Shown piece after piece: positions 54,464-62,269 of a DNA stretch of 64,000 nt; the first letter of the stretch is position 1, and every line of letters begins with the position of its first letter. The notes under the pieces were generated by a model. That model ran no database searches and was not told where the DNA came from. It saw nothing but the letters and a program-made list of their open reading frames with translations. A program made the position numbers and the translations under genes. Source of the DNA: Propionibacteriales bacterium (GTDB lineage Bacteria; Actinomycetota; Actinomycetes; Propionibacteriales; Nocardioidaceae); NCBI GenBank assembly GCA_009377795.1, contig WHTJ01000004.1, positions 1 through 64,000 of the forward strand, given 5' to 3'.

Positions 54464-54520
54464 TGTGTGGCGCGTTCTGGCGGGCAAATCAGACACCGCT
54501 CCGCCATTTCGCGCCACGCA
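54464..54520. repeat. Interspersed palindromic repeat, family 2
   Basis: The left arm TGTGTGGCGCGTTCTGGCGG and right arm CCGCCATTTCGCGCCACGCA (54501-54520) match as an inverted repeat at about 16 of 20 positions. The 3 to 4 differing bases are exactly where the two arm types of this family (GTTCTGGC and GAAATGGC) differ. Located between the KH gene and rimM. Confidence 0.75.
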
Positions 54521-54530
54521 ATGCGGACCT

Positions 54531-54670
54531 CCGACCGCCTACCGGCGGTCTACGTCGACGCGGCGTCATCTGCTTCGTCTCCTCCGACCGCCTACCGGCG
54601 GTCTACGTCGACGCGGCGTCATCTGCTTCGTCTCCTCCGACCGCCTACCGGCGGTCTACGTCGACGAAGT
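54531..54670. repeat. 53-bp tandem repeat duplicating the end of the KH gene
   Basis: Three units at 54531, 54584 and 54637, each starting CCGACCGCCTACCGGCGGTC and continuing TACGTCGACG; the last unit is the 3' end of the KH gene and breaks off after TACGTCGACG. The first two copies appear identical. On the minus strand each carries AGGAGA and an ATG 8 bases later. Confidence 0.9.
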
Positions 54671-54884
54671 CGACCCGCGCGCCGCCCTTGCCGGCCAGTG
54701 CGCTGATCACAGTGCGGAAGGCGGTGGCCGTACGGCCTGAGCGGCCGATGACCTTGCCCAGGTCGTCGGGATGCACGCGCACCTCGAGCAGCCGGCCGCG
54801 GCGGGTGTTCTTGGACCGGACCGTCACATCGTCGGGGTGTTCGACGATGCCCCTCACCAGGTGCTCCAGCGCCTCGGCCAGCAC
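54645..54884 (-). CDS. KH-domain RNA-binding protein (KhpA/YlqC-like)
   Basis: 79 residues, one type-II KH domain: EALEHLVRGIVEHPDDVTVR, then RLLEVRVHPDDLGKVIGRSG with the GxxG-like GRSG loop, and TATAFRTVISALAGKGGARV. KhpA pairs with KhpB in small-RNA regulation and cell-length control in Gram-positives. The GTG at 54884 lies 2 bp after the rpsP stop codon. Order rpsP-khpA-rimM-trmD-rplS is conserved. The last 30 bases of the gene are the last unit of the 53-bp tandem repeat. Confidence 0.94.
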   Translation of the reverse strand: MLAEALEHLVRGIVEHPDDVTVRSKNTRRGRLLEVRVHPDDLGKVIGRSGRTATAFRTVISALAGKGGARVDFVDVDRR

Positions 54885-54886
54885 GC

Positions 54887-55498
54887 TCAGGACTCGCCGT
54901 TCTCTTTGGAGTCGGAGCCGGCCGGAGCCGGCTCGTCGCCCTTGGGCTCGTCGGTCTTGGGCTCGTCCGCCGTACTCGCCTCGTCCGCCGTACTCGCCTC
55001 GTCCGCCGTACTCGCCTCGGCGGACGTCTCGCTCGCCTCCGTGGCGGTCGCCTCCGTGGCGGTCGCCGCGCCCTTCTCCTCGGCCTTGGCGTCGGCCTTC
55101 GCGGCCTTCGTGGCCTTCGAGGTCTTCTTCGGCGTGGTCGCCCGCGACTTGGGCTCGCCCGTGGCGTCCTTGAGCGCCTCGTTGAAGACCTCGGTCTTGT
55201 CGCGCTTCGTCTCCGGTACGCGCATCGGCTCCGGAGCCGCCTCGCCCTTGAACTGCTGCCAGTCGCCGGTCACCTTGAGCAGCGCGGCCACCGGCTCGGT
55301 GGGCTGGGCGCCGACGCCGAGCCAGTACTGCGCGCGCTCCGAGTCGACGTGAATCGTCGACGGGTCGGTCTTGGGGTTGTAGGTCCCGATCTCCTCGATC
55401 ACGCGGCCGTCGCGCTTCTTGCGCGAGTCCACGACCACGACACGGTAAAACGGCGTACGGACCTTGCCCATACGCTTCAAGCGGATCTTGACGGCCAC
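54887..55498 (-). CDS. rpsP: 30S ribosomal protein S16 with extended acidic tail
   Basis: 203 residues, more than twice the usual 80-90. The S16 core ([20 protein letters not shown], then [20 protein letters not shown], and [20 protein letters not shown]) is intact to about residue 90. After a Lys/Ala linker ([20 protein letters not shown]) the tail becomes Glu/Thr/Ala/Ser-rich. It contains three exact 18-bp repeats (54963-55016) encoding STADEA units and 15-bp repeats near 55036-55066. GTG start at 55498. The tail must project from the 30S body. First gene of the rpsP-khpA-rimM-trmD-rplS cluster. Confidence 0.95.
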   Translation of the reverse strand: MAVKIRLKRMGKVRTPFYRVVVVDSRKKRDGRVIEEIGTYNPKTDPSTIHVDSERAQYWLGVGAQPTEPVAALLKVTGDWQQFKGEAAPEPMRVPETKRDKTEVFNEALKDATGEPKSRATTPKKTSKATKAAKADAKAEEKGAATATEATATEASETSAEASTADEASTADEASTADEPKTDEPKGDEPAPAGSDSKENGES

Positions 55499-55694
55499 AG
55501 GTGTGGTGTCTCCCTCGGGGTCAGATGTGGGTGAGAGGCCACCGACCGCGTGGGGCCACGGCCCGGCCTACTCGGCGGATCCGGCCGCCGTGTGGTTGAG
55601 AGGGTCCGCACGCGACCAGAGTCGGCGGACATTGTGCCAGATCGGGCCGCGTCCACTCCAATCCGGTCCCGCGGACCGTGCCGATCACCCGGCC

Positions 55695-56780
55695 CTAGCG
55701 AACCACCCGGCCACGCAGGATGACCCGGGACGGCTCGCGCAAAACTCCGACGTCCAGGGTCGGGTCCGCCGGGTAGACCACCAGGTCGGCCGGCGCGCCC
55801 TCCTCGAGGGTGGGGTTGTGGCCGAGCCATTCGCGAGCCCGCCAGGAGGCGGCGCCGAGCGCGTCGTACGCCGACATGCCGTGACGCACCAGCTCTGCGA
55901 TCTCCTCCCCGATCAGGCCGTGCGGCAGGACCGCACCGGCGTCGCTGCCGGCGTACATCGGGACCCCGGCCTCGTACGCCGCGGCGATCGTCTGCTTGCG
56001 CTGCTCGAAGAGCGCCAGCATGTGCCGGGAGTACTCGGGGAACTTCTCCCCGGCCTGTTCGGCGTACTTGGGGAAGTTGTTCAGCTGCCACGCGGTCGGA
56101 ACCAGCGCGACCCGGCGTTCCGCCATGGTCGCAATCAGGTCGGGACCCAGACCGGTGCCGTGCTCGATGCAGTCGATCCCGGCGCCGATCAGGTCCGGCA
56201 GTGCGTCCTCGCCGAACACGTGCGCCGTGACCCGGGCGCCGTGCTCGTGGGCGGCGGCGATGCCCTCCTCGAGCGCGGCGCGAGGCCAGCACGGAGCAAG
56301 GTCGCCGATATCGCGGTCGATCCAGTCGCCGACCAGTTTGACCCAGCCGTCGCCGCGTCGCGCCTCCTGCTTCATGTACGCCGGCAGCTCCTCAGGCTCG
56401 ATCTCGTGGGCGAAGTTGCGCATGTAGCGCTTGGGCCGGGCGAGAAACCGACCGGCCCGGATGAGCCTTGGCAGGTTGTCGCGCTCTTGGATCCAGCGCG
56501 TGTCGCTGGGCGAACCGCAGTCCCGCAGCAGCAGGGCACCCGCGTCCCGGTCCGACGTGGCCTGCTGCTCCTGGACGTCCTCGGGTATGCCGCCATGCTC
56601 GCCCAGTCCCACGTGGCAATGCGCGTCGACCAGCCCGGGGACGATCCACCCCTCAGCAACCGTCGAGGCGCCGCCCGACGGTACGTCGTAGGTCACCCGG
56701 CCGTGCACGACGTACACATCTCGGTGCTCGCCCTCGGGCAACACCACACCACGAACTCGGATCACGTCAGCCTCAGTCAT
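55695..56780 (-). CDS. Metal-dependent amidohydrolase
   Basis: 361 residues. The small beta-domain opens with RVRGVVLPEGEHRDVYVVHG, then IVPGLVDAHCHVGLGEHGGI (HxH ligands), VKLVGDWIDRDIGDL (lysine position), AHEHGARVTAHVFGEDALPD, CIEHGTGLGPDLI and GSDAGAVLPHGLIGEEIAEL. These are the metal ligands of imidazolonepropionase/prolidase-type (COG1228) amidohydrolases; the substrate is unknown. ATG at 56780. Divergent from the GDPD gene, with only 67 bp between them. Not part of the ribosomal operon. Confidence 0.9.
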   Translation of the reverse strand: MTEADVIRVRGVVLPEGEHRDVYVVHGRVTYDVPSGGASTVAEGWIVPGLVDAHCHVGLGEHGGIPEDVQEQQATSDRDAGALLLRDCGSPSDTRWIQERDNLPRLIRAGRFLARPKRYMRNFAHEIEPEELPAYMKQEARRGDGWVKLVGDWIDRDIGDLAPCWPRAALEEGIAAAHEHGARVTAHVFGEDALPDLIGAGIDCIEHGTGLGPDLIATMAERRVALVPTAWQLNNFPKYAEQAGEKFPEYSRHMLALFEQRKQTIAAAYEAGVPMYAGSDAGAVLPHGLIGEEIAELVRHGMSAYDALGAASWRAREWLGHNPTLEEGAPADLVVYPADPTLDVGVLREPSRVILRGRVVR

Positions 56781-56835
56781 GACCCCGCAGGTTACTGGTC
56801 GTCCGTTCTCCGTTTCGCTCCCGGGGGAAGTGCAA

Positions 56836-56850
56836 TACGCTGCGGCCATG
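56836..56850 (+). promoter_or_regulatory. Candidate leaderless promoter of the GDPD gene
   Basis: TACGCT (56836-56841) ends 6 nt before the ATG at 56848. The only purine-rich box (GGGGGAAG) is too far away to serve as a ribosome binding site. Inferred. Confidence 0.42.
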
Positions 56851-57852
56851 TTCAGTCGGCTGCGGGGTCGGGCTCTGGCCTCGGTCTTCGTCCTGGCGGT
56901 GGCGACGGCCGGGTTGGGCGGTACGACGTCCTACGCGACACCGACCGCCGACCGCGGTGAGCGCACCACGACTGCCAACCCCTGGCTGGACCGCCGGGTC
57001 ATGAACATGGCTCACCAAGGCGGTGAGGCGGAGGCGCCGTCGAACACGCTGTACGCCTTCAAGCGGGCCGTCGAGCTCGGGGCGGACATGATCGAGCTCG
57101 ACGTGCACTCGACCAAGGACGACAAGCTCGTGGTGATCCACGACGCCACCGTGGACCGCACGACCAACGGCACCGGGCGCGTGCGCGACATGACCCGCAA
57201 GCAGGTGCAGGCCCTCGATGCGGCGTACGACTTCGACCCCGAAGGCGGCTATCCGTTCCGCGGCGTGCGCACCCGTGACGTGCCGCCGCCCGAGGGCTAC
57301 AAGGCCGACGACTTCAAGATCCCCACCCTGCGCGAGGTCTTCAGGGCGTTCCGGGACGTGCCGATCAACATCGAGATCAAAGGCACGGCCGACACCGATA
57401 CCCAGTCGTTCCTGCACAACGCCGAGCTGCTGGCGGAGTTCCTCAATCGGCGCGACCGCACGGACGTGATCGTGGTGTCGTTCGAGCAGCTGGCCGTGAC
57501 CTACTTCCACCAGCTGGCGCCGCAGATCGACACCGCACCAGGCACCGCCGGCCTGGCGGCGTACTGGGCTCTCGGCATCCCACCGGGGTTCGGCACCAAG
57601 GCTCTGCAGGTGCCGATCGAGTACCAGGGCGTCACGGTCACCACCCCCGAGTTCGTGCAGCGGGCGCACACCGACGGTTTTGCCGTGCACGTCTGGCTGA
57701 GTAGCCAGGAGGAGAACGAGGACGTCTACAACCAGCTGATCGACATGTGTGTCGACGGCATCATGGCGGCGTACCCGACCCGACTGGAGAAGGTCCTCGA
57801 CGACCGCGGGATCACGCGGCCAGGTGAGCCCGGCGTCGACCCCTGCATCTAG
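56848..57852 (+). CDS. Secreted glycerophosphodiester phosphodiesterase
   Basis: 334 residues. The signal peptide (LRGRALASVFVLAVATAGLG) is followed by the GDPD TIM-barrel. Motifs are NMAHQGGEAEAPSNTLYAFK (the HRGG-like site reads HQGG here), EL-D pairs in ADMIELDVHSTKDDKLVVIH, DRTTNGTGRV and INIEIKG. It hydrolyses glycerophosphodiesters to glycerol-3-phosphate outside the cell. The second position of the HR motif is Q instead of R, which may change activity. Start at ATG 56848. Converges on ffh, with a family 4 repeat in the junction. Confidence 0.92.
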   Translation: MFSRLRGRALASVFVLAVATAGLGGTTSYATPTADRGERTTTANPWLDRRVMNMAHQGGEAEAPSNTLYAFKRAVELGADMIELDVHSTKDDKLVVIHDATVDRTTNGTGRVRDMTRKQVQALDAAYDFDPEGGYPFRGVRTRDVPPPEGYKADDFKIPTLREVFRAFRDVPINIEIKGTADTDTQSFLHNAELLAEFLNRRDRTDVIVVSFEQLAVTYFHQLAPQIDTAPGTAGLAAYWALGIPPGFGTKALQVPIEYQGVTVTTPEFVQRAHTDGFAVHVWLSSQEENEDVYNQLIDMCVDGIMAAYPTRLEKVLDDRGITRPGEPGVDPCI

Positions 57853-57864
57853 GCACCCCGCATC

Positions 57865-57895
57865 GTCTTCCGCCATTGGGTCGGGAAACGGTGGC
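57865..57895. repeat. Short interspersed repeat, family 4
   Basis: The core CATTGGGTCGGGAAACGGTGG is identical to the reverse complement of the segment near 55-77, at the far end of the window. It lies at the GDPD/ffh convergent junction. The outer GCCA..TGGC ends are complementary. Confidence 0.6.
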
Positions 57896-57939
57896 AGATC
57901 TGGGGCCCACCTCAGCGCGGAAGCAAGGGTCCGATGGGA

Positions 57940-59523
57940 CTACTTGCCCATCAGGTCGCGCATTTCCTTGGGGAGCTCGAAATCCGCAGCCTCTTCGGCA
58001 TCGGCGGAGTCGCCGCCGAAGCCGAACGCCGCACCGGGCGGCGTGCTCTGCTCGGCCTGCTTCGCGGCGGCCTCCTGCTGCGCGCGCTTGGCGGGGTTGC
58101 CCGAGCGGCGCTTCGTGCGCCCCTTCTTCGGCGCCTGTCTCGCCTTGGCCCGCTTGCCCATGCCCGGCATTCCCCCGGGCATCCCTGGCATCCCACCGGA
58201 CATGCCCGGCATCCCGCCGCCCTTGGCCATGGCGACCATCATCTTCCGGGCCTCGAAGAACCGGTCGACGAGACCGTTGACCTCGCTCACTTCAACACCG
58301 GAGCCGCGCGCGATCCGGGCCCGCCGCGACCCGTCGATGATCTTGGGATCGTCGCGCTCAGACGGCGTCATCGACTGGATGATGGCGCCGACCCGGTCGA
58401 TCTCCTTCTCGTCGATGCTCTCGATCTGGTCGCGCATCTCGGCCATGCCCGGGAGCATGCCGAAGATCTTCGACAACGAACCCATCTTGCGCATGGTCTG
58501 CATCTGCTGCAGGAAGTCGTCGAGGGTGAAGTCGCCCTCCTTGCCCTGCAGCTTGGCGGCGGTCTTCGCGGCCTCCTCGGCGTCGAAGGTCTTCTCCGCC
58601 CGCTCGATCAGCGTGAGCATGTCGCCCATGCCGAGGATGCGCGACGCCATCCGGTCGGGGTGGAAGACGTCGAAGTCGGTGAGCATCTCCCCCGACGACG
58701 CGAACATCACCTGCCGCCCGGTCACGTGGGCGACCGACAGCGCGGCGCCGCCGCGGGCGTCGCCGTCCAGCTTGGTGAGTACGACGCCGTCGAACCCGAC
58801 GCCGTCGAGGAACGCGTGCGCCGTGGTCACGGCGTCCTGTCCGATCATGGCGTCGACGACGAACAGCGTCTCGTCCGGAGACACGGCGTCCCGGATGTCG
58901 GCCGCCTGCTGCATCATCTCGGCGTCGACACCCAGCCGGCCCGCGGTGTCGACCACCACGACGTCGTGCAGCGTGCGCCGAGCCTCCTCCACGCCGCCGC
59001 GCGCCACCGCGACCGAGTCGCCGACCCCGTTGCCGGGCTCGGGCGCGTACACCGTGACCTCGGCCTGCTCACCGACCACCTGCAGCTGGTTCACCGCGTT
59101 CGGGCGCTGGAGGTCCGCCGCGACCAGCATCGGCGTGTGCCCCTGCTCCTGGAGCCAGCGCGCGAGCTTGGCGGCCAGCGTGGTCTTCCCGGAGCCCTGC
59201 AGGCCGGCCAGCAGGATCACCGTGGGCGGCTTCGACGCGAACCGCAGCCGCCGGGTCTCGCCGCCGAGGATGCTGATCAGCTCCTCGTTTACGATCTTGA
59301 TGACCTGCTGGGCGGGGTTCAGCGCACCGCTCACCTCGGCACCGGCGGCCCGCTCCTTGACCGCGGCGATGAACTGCTTGACCACCGGCAGCGCGACATC
59401 GGCCTCGAGCAGCGCGATCCGGATCTCGCGGCAGGTGGCGTCGATATCGGACTCAGACAGCCGGCCCTTGCCCCGGAGACTCTTGAACGTCGTCTCTAGC
59501 CGGTCCTGGAGGGTGGCAAACAC
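57940..59523 (-). CDS. ffh: Signal recognition particle protein Ffh
   Basis: 527 residues. The N-terminal helical bundle is followed by the G domain: G1 LLAGLQGSGKTTLAAKLARW (about 107-115), DTAGRLGVD, and TKLDGDARGGAAL. The methionine-rich M domain starts near 330 (MGDMLTLIERAEKTFDAEEA) and ends with the repeats GMPGMSGGMPGMPGGMPGMG before a basic tail. Ffh binds 4.5S RNA and signal sequences. GTG at 59523 with GAGGAC. FtsY, its receptor, lies nearby at the right edge of the window. Confidence 0.97.
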   Translation of the reverse strand: MFATLQDRLETTFKSLRGKGRLSESDIDATCREIRIALLEADVALPVVKQFIAAVKERAAGAEVSGALNPAQQVIKIVNEELISILGGETRRLRFASKPPTVILLAGLQGSGKTTLAAKLARWLQEQGHTPMLVAADLQRPNAVNQLQVVGEQAEVTVYAPEPGNGVGDSVAVARGGVEEARRTLHDVVVVDTAGRLGVDAEMMQQAADIRDAVSPDETLFVVDAMIGQDAVTTAHAFLDGVGFDGVVLTKLDGDARGGAALSVAHVTGRQVMFASSGEMLTDFDVFHPDRMASRILGMGDMLTLIERAEKTFDAEEAAKTAAKLQGKEGDFTLDDFLQQMQTMRKMGSLSKIFGMLPGMAEMRDQIESIDEKEIDRVGAIIQSMTPSERDDPKIIDGSRRARIARGSGVEVSEVNGLVDRFFEARKMMVAMAKGGGMPGMSGGMPGMPGGMPGMGKRAKARQAPKKGRTKRRSGNPAKRAQQEAAAKQAEQSTPPGAAFGFGGDSADAEEAADFELPKEMRDLMGK

Positions 59524-59640
59524 AGGTAGGTGTCCTCACAAACATGATCGCCTGGCGGGAAATCCCATCGGGGACCTTCCCCACAATTCCTGCCAGCCTA
59601 ATAGACGCCCCAGGGCTGGGTCCCGGCGCTGGGCCGCGGC

Positions 59641-61842
59641 CTAGCTCAACGCGCGGCGCACGGCGGCGGCCGCCCCCTCACCGCGAGCGGCCGGGAGCGG
59701 GCCCGTGCCGGGATCGGCCACGTAGAACACGTCCACGGCGCGCGGGCCCAGGGTCTCCAGGTACGCCGAGCGCACCTCCAGCCCGAGCCCGGCCATCGCG
59801 GAGCAGACGGCGTACACCAGGCCCCGCCAGTCGGCGGCGCGCACCTCGATCACGGTCGCCCGCGCGGATGCCTCCGGGTGCAGGGAGACATGCGGCGGCT
59901 CGCGGTCGTTCGGCGGGCTGAGCCGCGCCTCCACATCCACGGTTCCGCCGAGTACGCCGAGCAGCCGCTGACGAAACCGGGCCGGGTCGACGTACTCGTC
60001 CGAGAGCCGCCAGCGCGACCATCCCGTACCGCCGCGGGACCCCGCCCGCGCCGACCGTACCTGCAGCCCGCTCAACGCGATCGCCGCGGCGACCGAGGCC
60101 AGCAGGCCGACCCGGTCCGGGGCGCCGACCAGCAGCGTCGTCCCCTCCGCCGACGACTCCGCATCCACCCAGCAGTGGCCCACGTCCCGGCCAGGCCAGG
60201 ACGGCTCGGCCTCGGACACCGGCACGGCTTCGAGGGCATCGCGAGTACGACGTACCAGTCCCTCCACCAGCCCCCGCCGCCAGGCCGTCCACGCGGCGGG
60301 CGAGGTCGCCCTGGCGTCGCACTCGGTCATCGCCGCCAGCAGCTCCAGCACGCCGATACCGCCCACCCGCTCGGCGACCAGCGCGACCGTGGCCGGGTCG
60401 TCGGGATCCCGCCGGATCGCGGTGTGCGGCAGCAGGAGGTGGTGGCGTACGAGCCGCCCGATCATCGCGGCGTCCGGTTCGGTGAAGCCCCAGCGGCGCG
60501 CGATGCCGGTGGCCGTCTCCGCGCCGGCCACGCTGTGATCACCGGGCGCGCTCTTGCCGATGTCGTGCAGCAGGACGGCGACCAGCAGCAGGTCCGGCCG
60601 GCTCACCCGCTGCAGCAGCCCGCTCGCGTGCACGCAGGCCTCGATGAGGTGCCGGTCGACCGTGAAGCGGTGCACGGCCGACGTCGAGGCCAGCATCCGG
60701 ACCCCCGCCCACTCGGGCAGCAACGTCTCGACCGCTCCGACCTCCTCCAGGGTCTCCCACACCGCGACCAGCCCGGGTCCGGCGCCGAGCAACCGCACGA
60801 GCAGGTCGCGGGCCTCGCGCGGCCACGGCTCGGGAACCCGCGCGCCCTCCTGGGCGAGCCGTCGCGCGGAGGCCGGGGCCAGCATCAGCCGCCGCTCCGC
60901 GGCCAGTGCGGCGGCCCGCAGCAGGAGCAGCGGGGCGTCGGCCGGCTTGGCCGTCGACTCCAGCACGACCTCGTTGCCCGATCTCGCGAGCCCGGGAGAC
61001 AGCCATTCCAGGTCCGGCCGGCGGCGCCGCGGTCCGCGGCGCGGTGTCTCCAGCACGCCGTCCAGCCGGTGCCACGTGAGTGTCGTCAGGTGGTTCATCC
61101 GCCGTCCGAGCCCGCGTACGTGACGCTGGAACGCGTCCGGGTCGTCGTACCCGAGGTGTTCGGCGAGACCGGGCAGGACCTCGGGAAGCAGCCGGTCTCC
61201 GGGCTTGCCGGTCACCTCGTGCAGCGTGTCGCGGATCGCCAGCATCTGGTTGCGGCAGCGCTCGGCCTCGGCGTGCGGTACGTCGACCAGCCAGGTGGAC
61301 ACCAGCGCCCGCAGCATCACGCCGTCCCGCAGGCCGCCCTGCGACTCCTTGATGTCCGGTACCGCCGCGTACGCGAGCTGGCCGGCCCGACCAGCGCGCG
61401 CCTGCCAGTCCTCCCGGACCGCGGGGATTCGGCGGCGGGCGGCCGCCCGCCAGTCGGCAAGCACAGTGGACCGGAGCTGGACCGTGATCGCCGGATCGCC
61501 CGCGACGTGCCGGGCGTCGAGCATCCCCAGCGCGCCGCGCAGGTCGGACGACGCGACCTTGCGCATGTCGTCCAGGGTGCGTACGGCGTGGTCGAGACGG
61601 GTTCCCGAGTCCCAGAGCGGGTACCAGATCCGGCCCGCGATCTCGGCGATGTTCTGGACCGCGCCGGTGTGGACCAGCACGACATCCAGGTCGCTGAACG
61701 GCGACAGCTCACGACGCCCATAGCCGCCCACCGCGACCAAGGCGGTCCCCGAGGGATCGGGAACCGCCTTGGTCAGGAGCTCTCGCAGTCGCGCATCGGA
61801 GTCGTCGCTGCGCCGCTGCCGCCGCTCGGCCAGGGTCTTCAC
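59641..61842 (-). CDS. glnD: PII uridylyl/adenylyl-transferase GlnD
   Basis: 733 residues. The N-terminal nucleotidyltransferase has VAVGGYGRRELSPFSDLDVV. A helical connector follows, then an HD domain with LLHDIGKSAPGDHSVAGAET (about 428), and two C-terminal ACT domains (about 570-733; TTLLVGAPDRVGLLASVAAA, and TVIEVRAADWRGLVYAVCSA). It modifies PII (GlnB) according to glutamine levels; in actinobacteria the modification is usually adenylylation. GTG at 61842. The order amtB-glnB-glnD is canonical, here with a family 3 palindrome between glnB and glnD. Confidence 0.95.
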   Translation of the reverse strand: MKTLAERRQRRSDDSDARLRELLTKAVPDPSGTALVAVGGYGRRELSPFSDLDVVLVHTGAVQNIAEIAGRIWYPLWDSGTRLDHAVRTLDDMRKVASSDLRGALGMLDARHVAGDPAITVQLRSTVLADWRAAARRRIPAVREDWQARAGRAGQLAYAAVPDIKESQGGLRDGVMLRALVSTWLVDVPHAEAERCRNQMLAIRDTLHEVTGKPGDRLLPEVLPGLAEHLGYDDPDAFQRHVRGLGRRMNHLTTLTWHRLDGVLETPRRGPRRRRPDLEWLSPGLARSGNEVVLESTAKPADAPLLLLRAAALAAERRLMLAPASARRLAQEGARVPEPWPREARDLLVRLLGAGPGLVAVWETLEEVGAVETLLPEWAGVRMLASTSAVHRFTVDRHLIEACVHASGLLQRVSRPDLLLVAVLLHDIGKSAPGDHSVAGAETATGIARRWGFTEPDAAMIGRLVRHHLLLPHTAIRRDPDDPATVALVAERVGGIGVLELLAAMTECDARATSPAAWTAWRRGLVEGLVRRTRDALEAVPVSEAEPSWPGRDVGHCWVDAESSAEGTTLLVGAPDRVGLLASVAAAIALSGLQVRSARAGSRGGTGWSRWRLSDEYVDPARFRQRLLGVLGGTVDVEARLSPPNDREPPHVSLHPEASARATVIEVRAADWRGLVYAVCSAMAGLGLEVRSAYLETLGPRAVDVFYVADPGTGPLPAARGEGAAAAVRRALS

Positions 61843-61859
61843 ATGACCACCACCCCGTT

Positions 61860-61914
61860 GAGTGTGACGTTTTCACCGGGACACGCGAGCGTGTCCGTCG
61901 AAATCGTCACACTC
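61860..61914. repeat. Interspersed palindromic repeat, family 3
   Basis: GAGTGTGACGTTTTCACCGG (61860-61879) and, as its near-complement, CCGTCGAAATCGTCACACTC (61895-61914), around the shorter inverted pair GACACGCG/CGTGTC. It lies between glnB and glnD. The sister copy is at 37390-37445. It could fold in the amtB-glnB-glnD message and reduce glnD expression. Confidence 0.8.
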
Positions 61915-61930
61915 AGCGGCCGGGCCGTCT

Positions 61931-62269
61931 TCAGAGGGCCGCGGAGTCGCGCTCGCCCGTCCGTACCCGGACGACGGACTCGATCGGCATCACCCAGACC
62001 TTGCCGTCCCCGATCCGGCCGGTTTGCGCGGTCTTGGTGATGACTCCCACCACGTCGCCGGCGGAGTCGTCCTCCACGACGATCTCGACTCTGATCTTCG
62101 GCAGCAACGCGACGTCGTACTCGGCGCCTCGGTAGACCTCGGTGTGACCTTTCTGGCGACCGAATCCGCTGGCCTCGGTCACGGTCATCCCGGTCACGCC
62201 GAACGCCTCCAGCGCCTCCCGCACCTCGTCCCACTTGTGCGGCTTGATCACGGCGGTGACCAGCTTCAT
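61931..62269 (-). CDS. glnB: Nitrogen regulatory protein PII
   Basis: 112 residues, exact family length. Start MKLVTAVIKPHKWDEVREAL. The T-loop is GFGRQKGHTEVYRGAEYDVA with Y51 as modification site (and Y46). The B-loop TGRIGDGKVWV and C-terminal RVRTGE follow. It senses 2-oxoglutarate, ATP/ADP and glutamine, and controls AmtB by binding. The ATG overlaps the amtB stop (ATGA). The symbol glnB is used by habit; actinobacterial proteins linked to amtB are also called GlnK. Confidence 0.96.
   Translation of the reverse strand: MKLVTAVIKPHKWDEVREALEAFGVTGMTVTEASGFGRQKGHTEVYRGAEYDVALLPKIRVEIVVEDDSAGDVVGVITKTAQTGRIGDGKVWVMPIESVVRVRTGERDSAAL

Noticed and set aside
54489-54622. Arg-rich mini-ORFs in the 53-bp repeat as genes
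   Set aside because: They arise from the repeat itself, have no conservation evidence, and are kept only as an observation.
57934-62040. Long plus-strand frames opposite ffh and glnD
   Set aside because: Antisense shadows of two well-defined conserved proteins.
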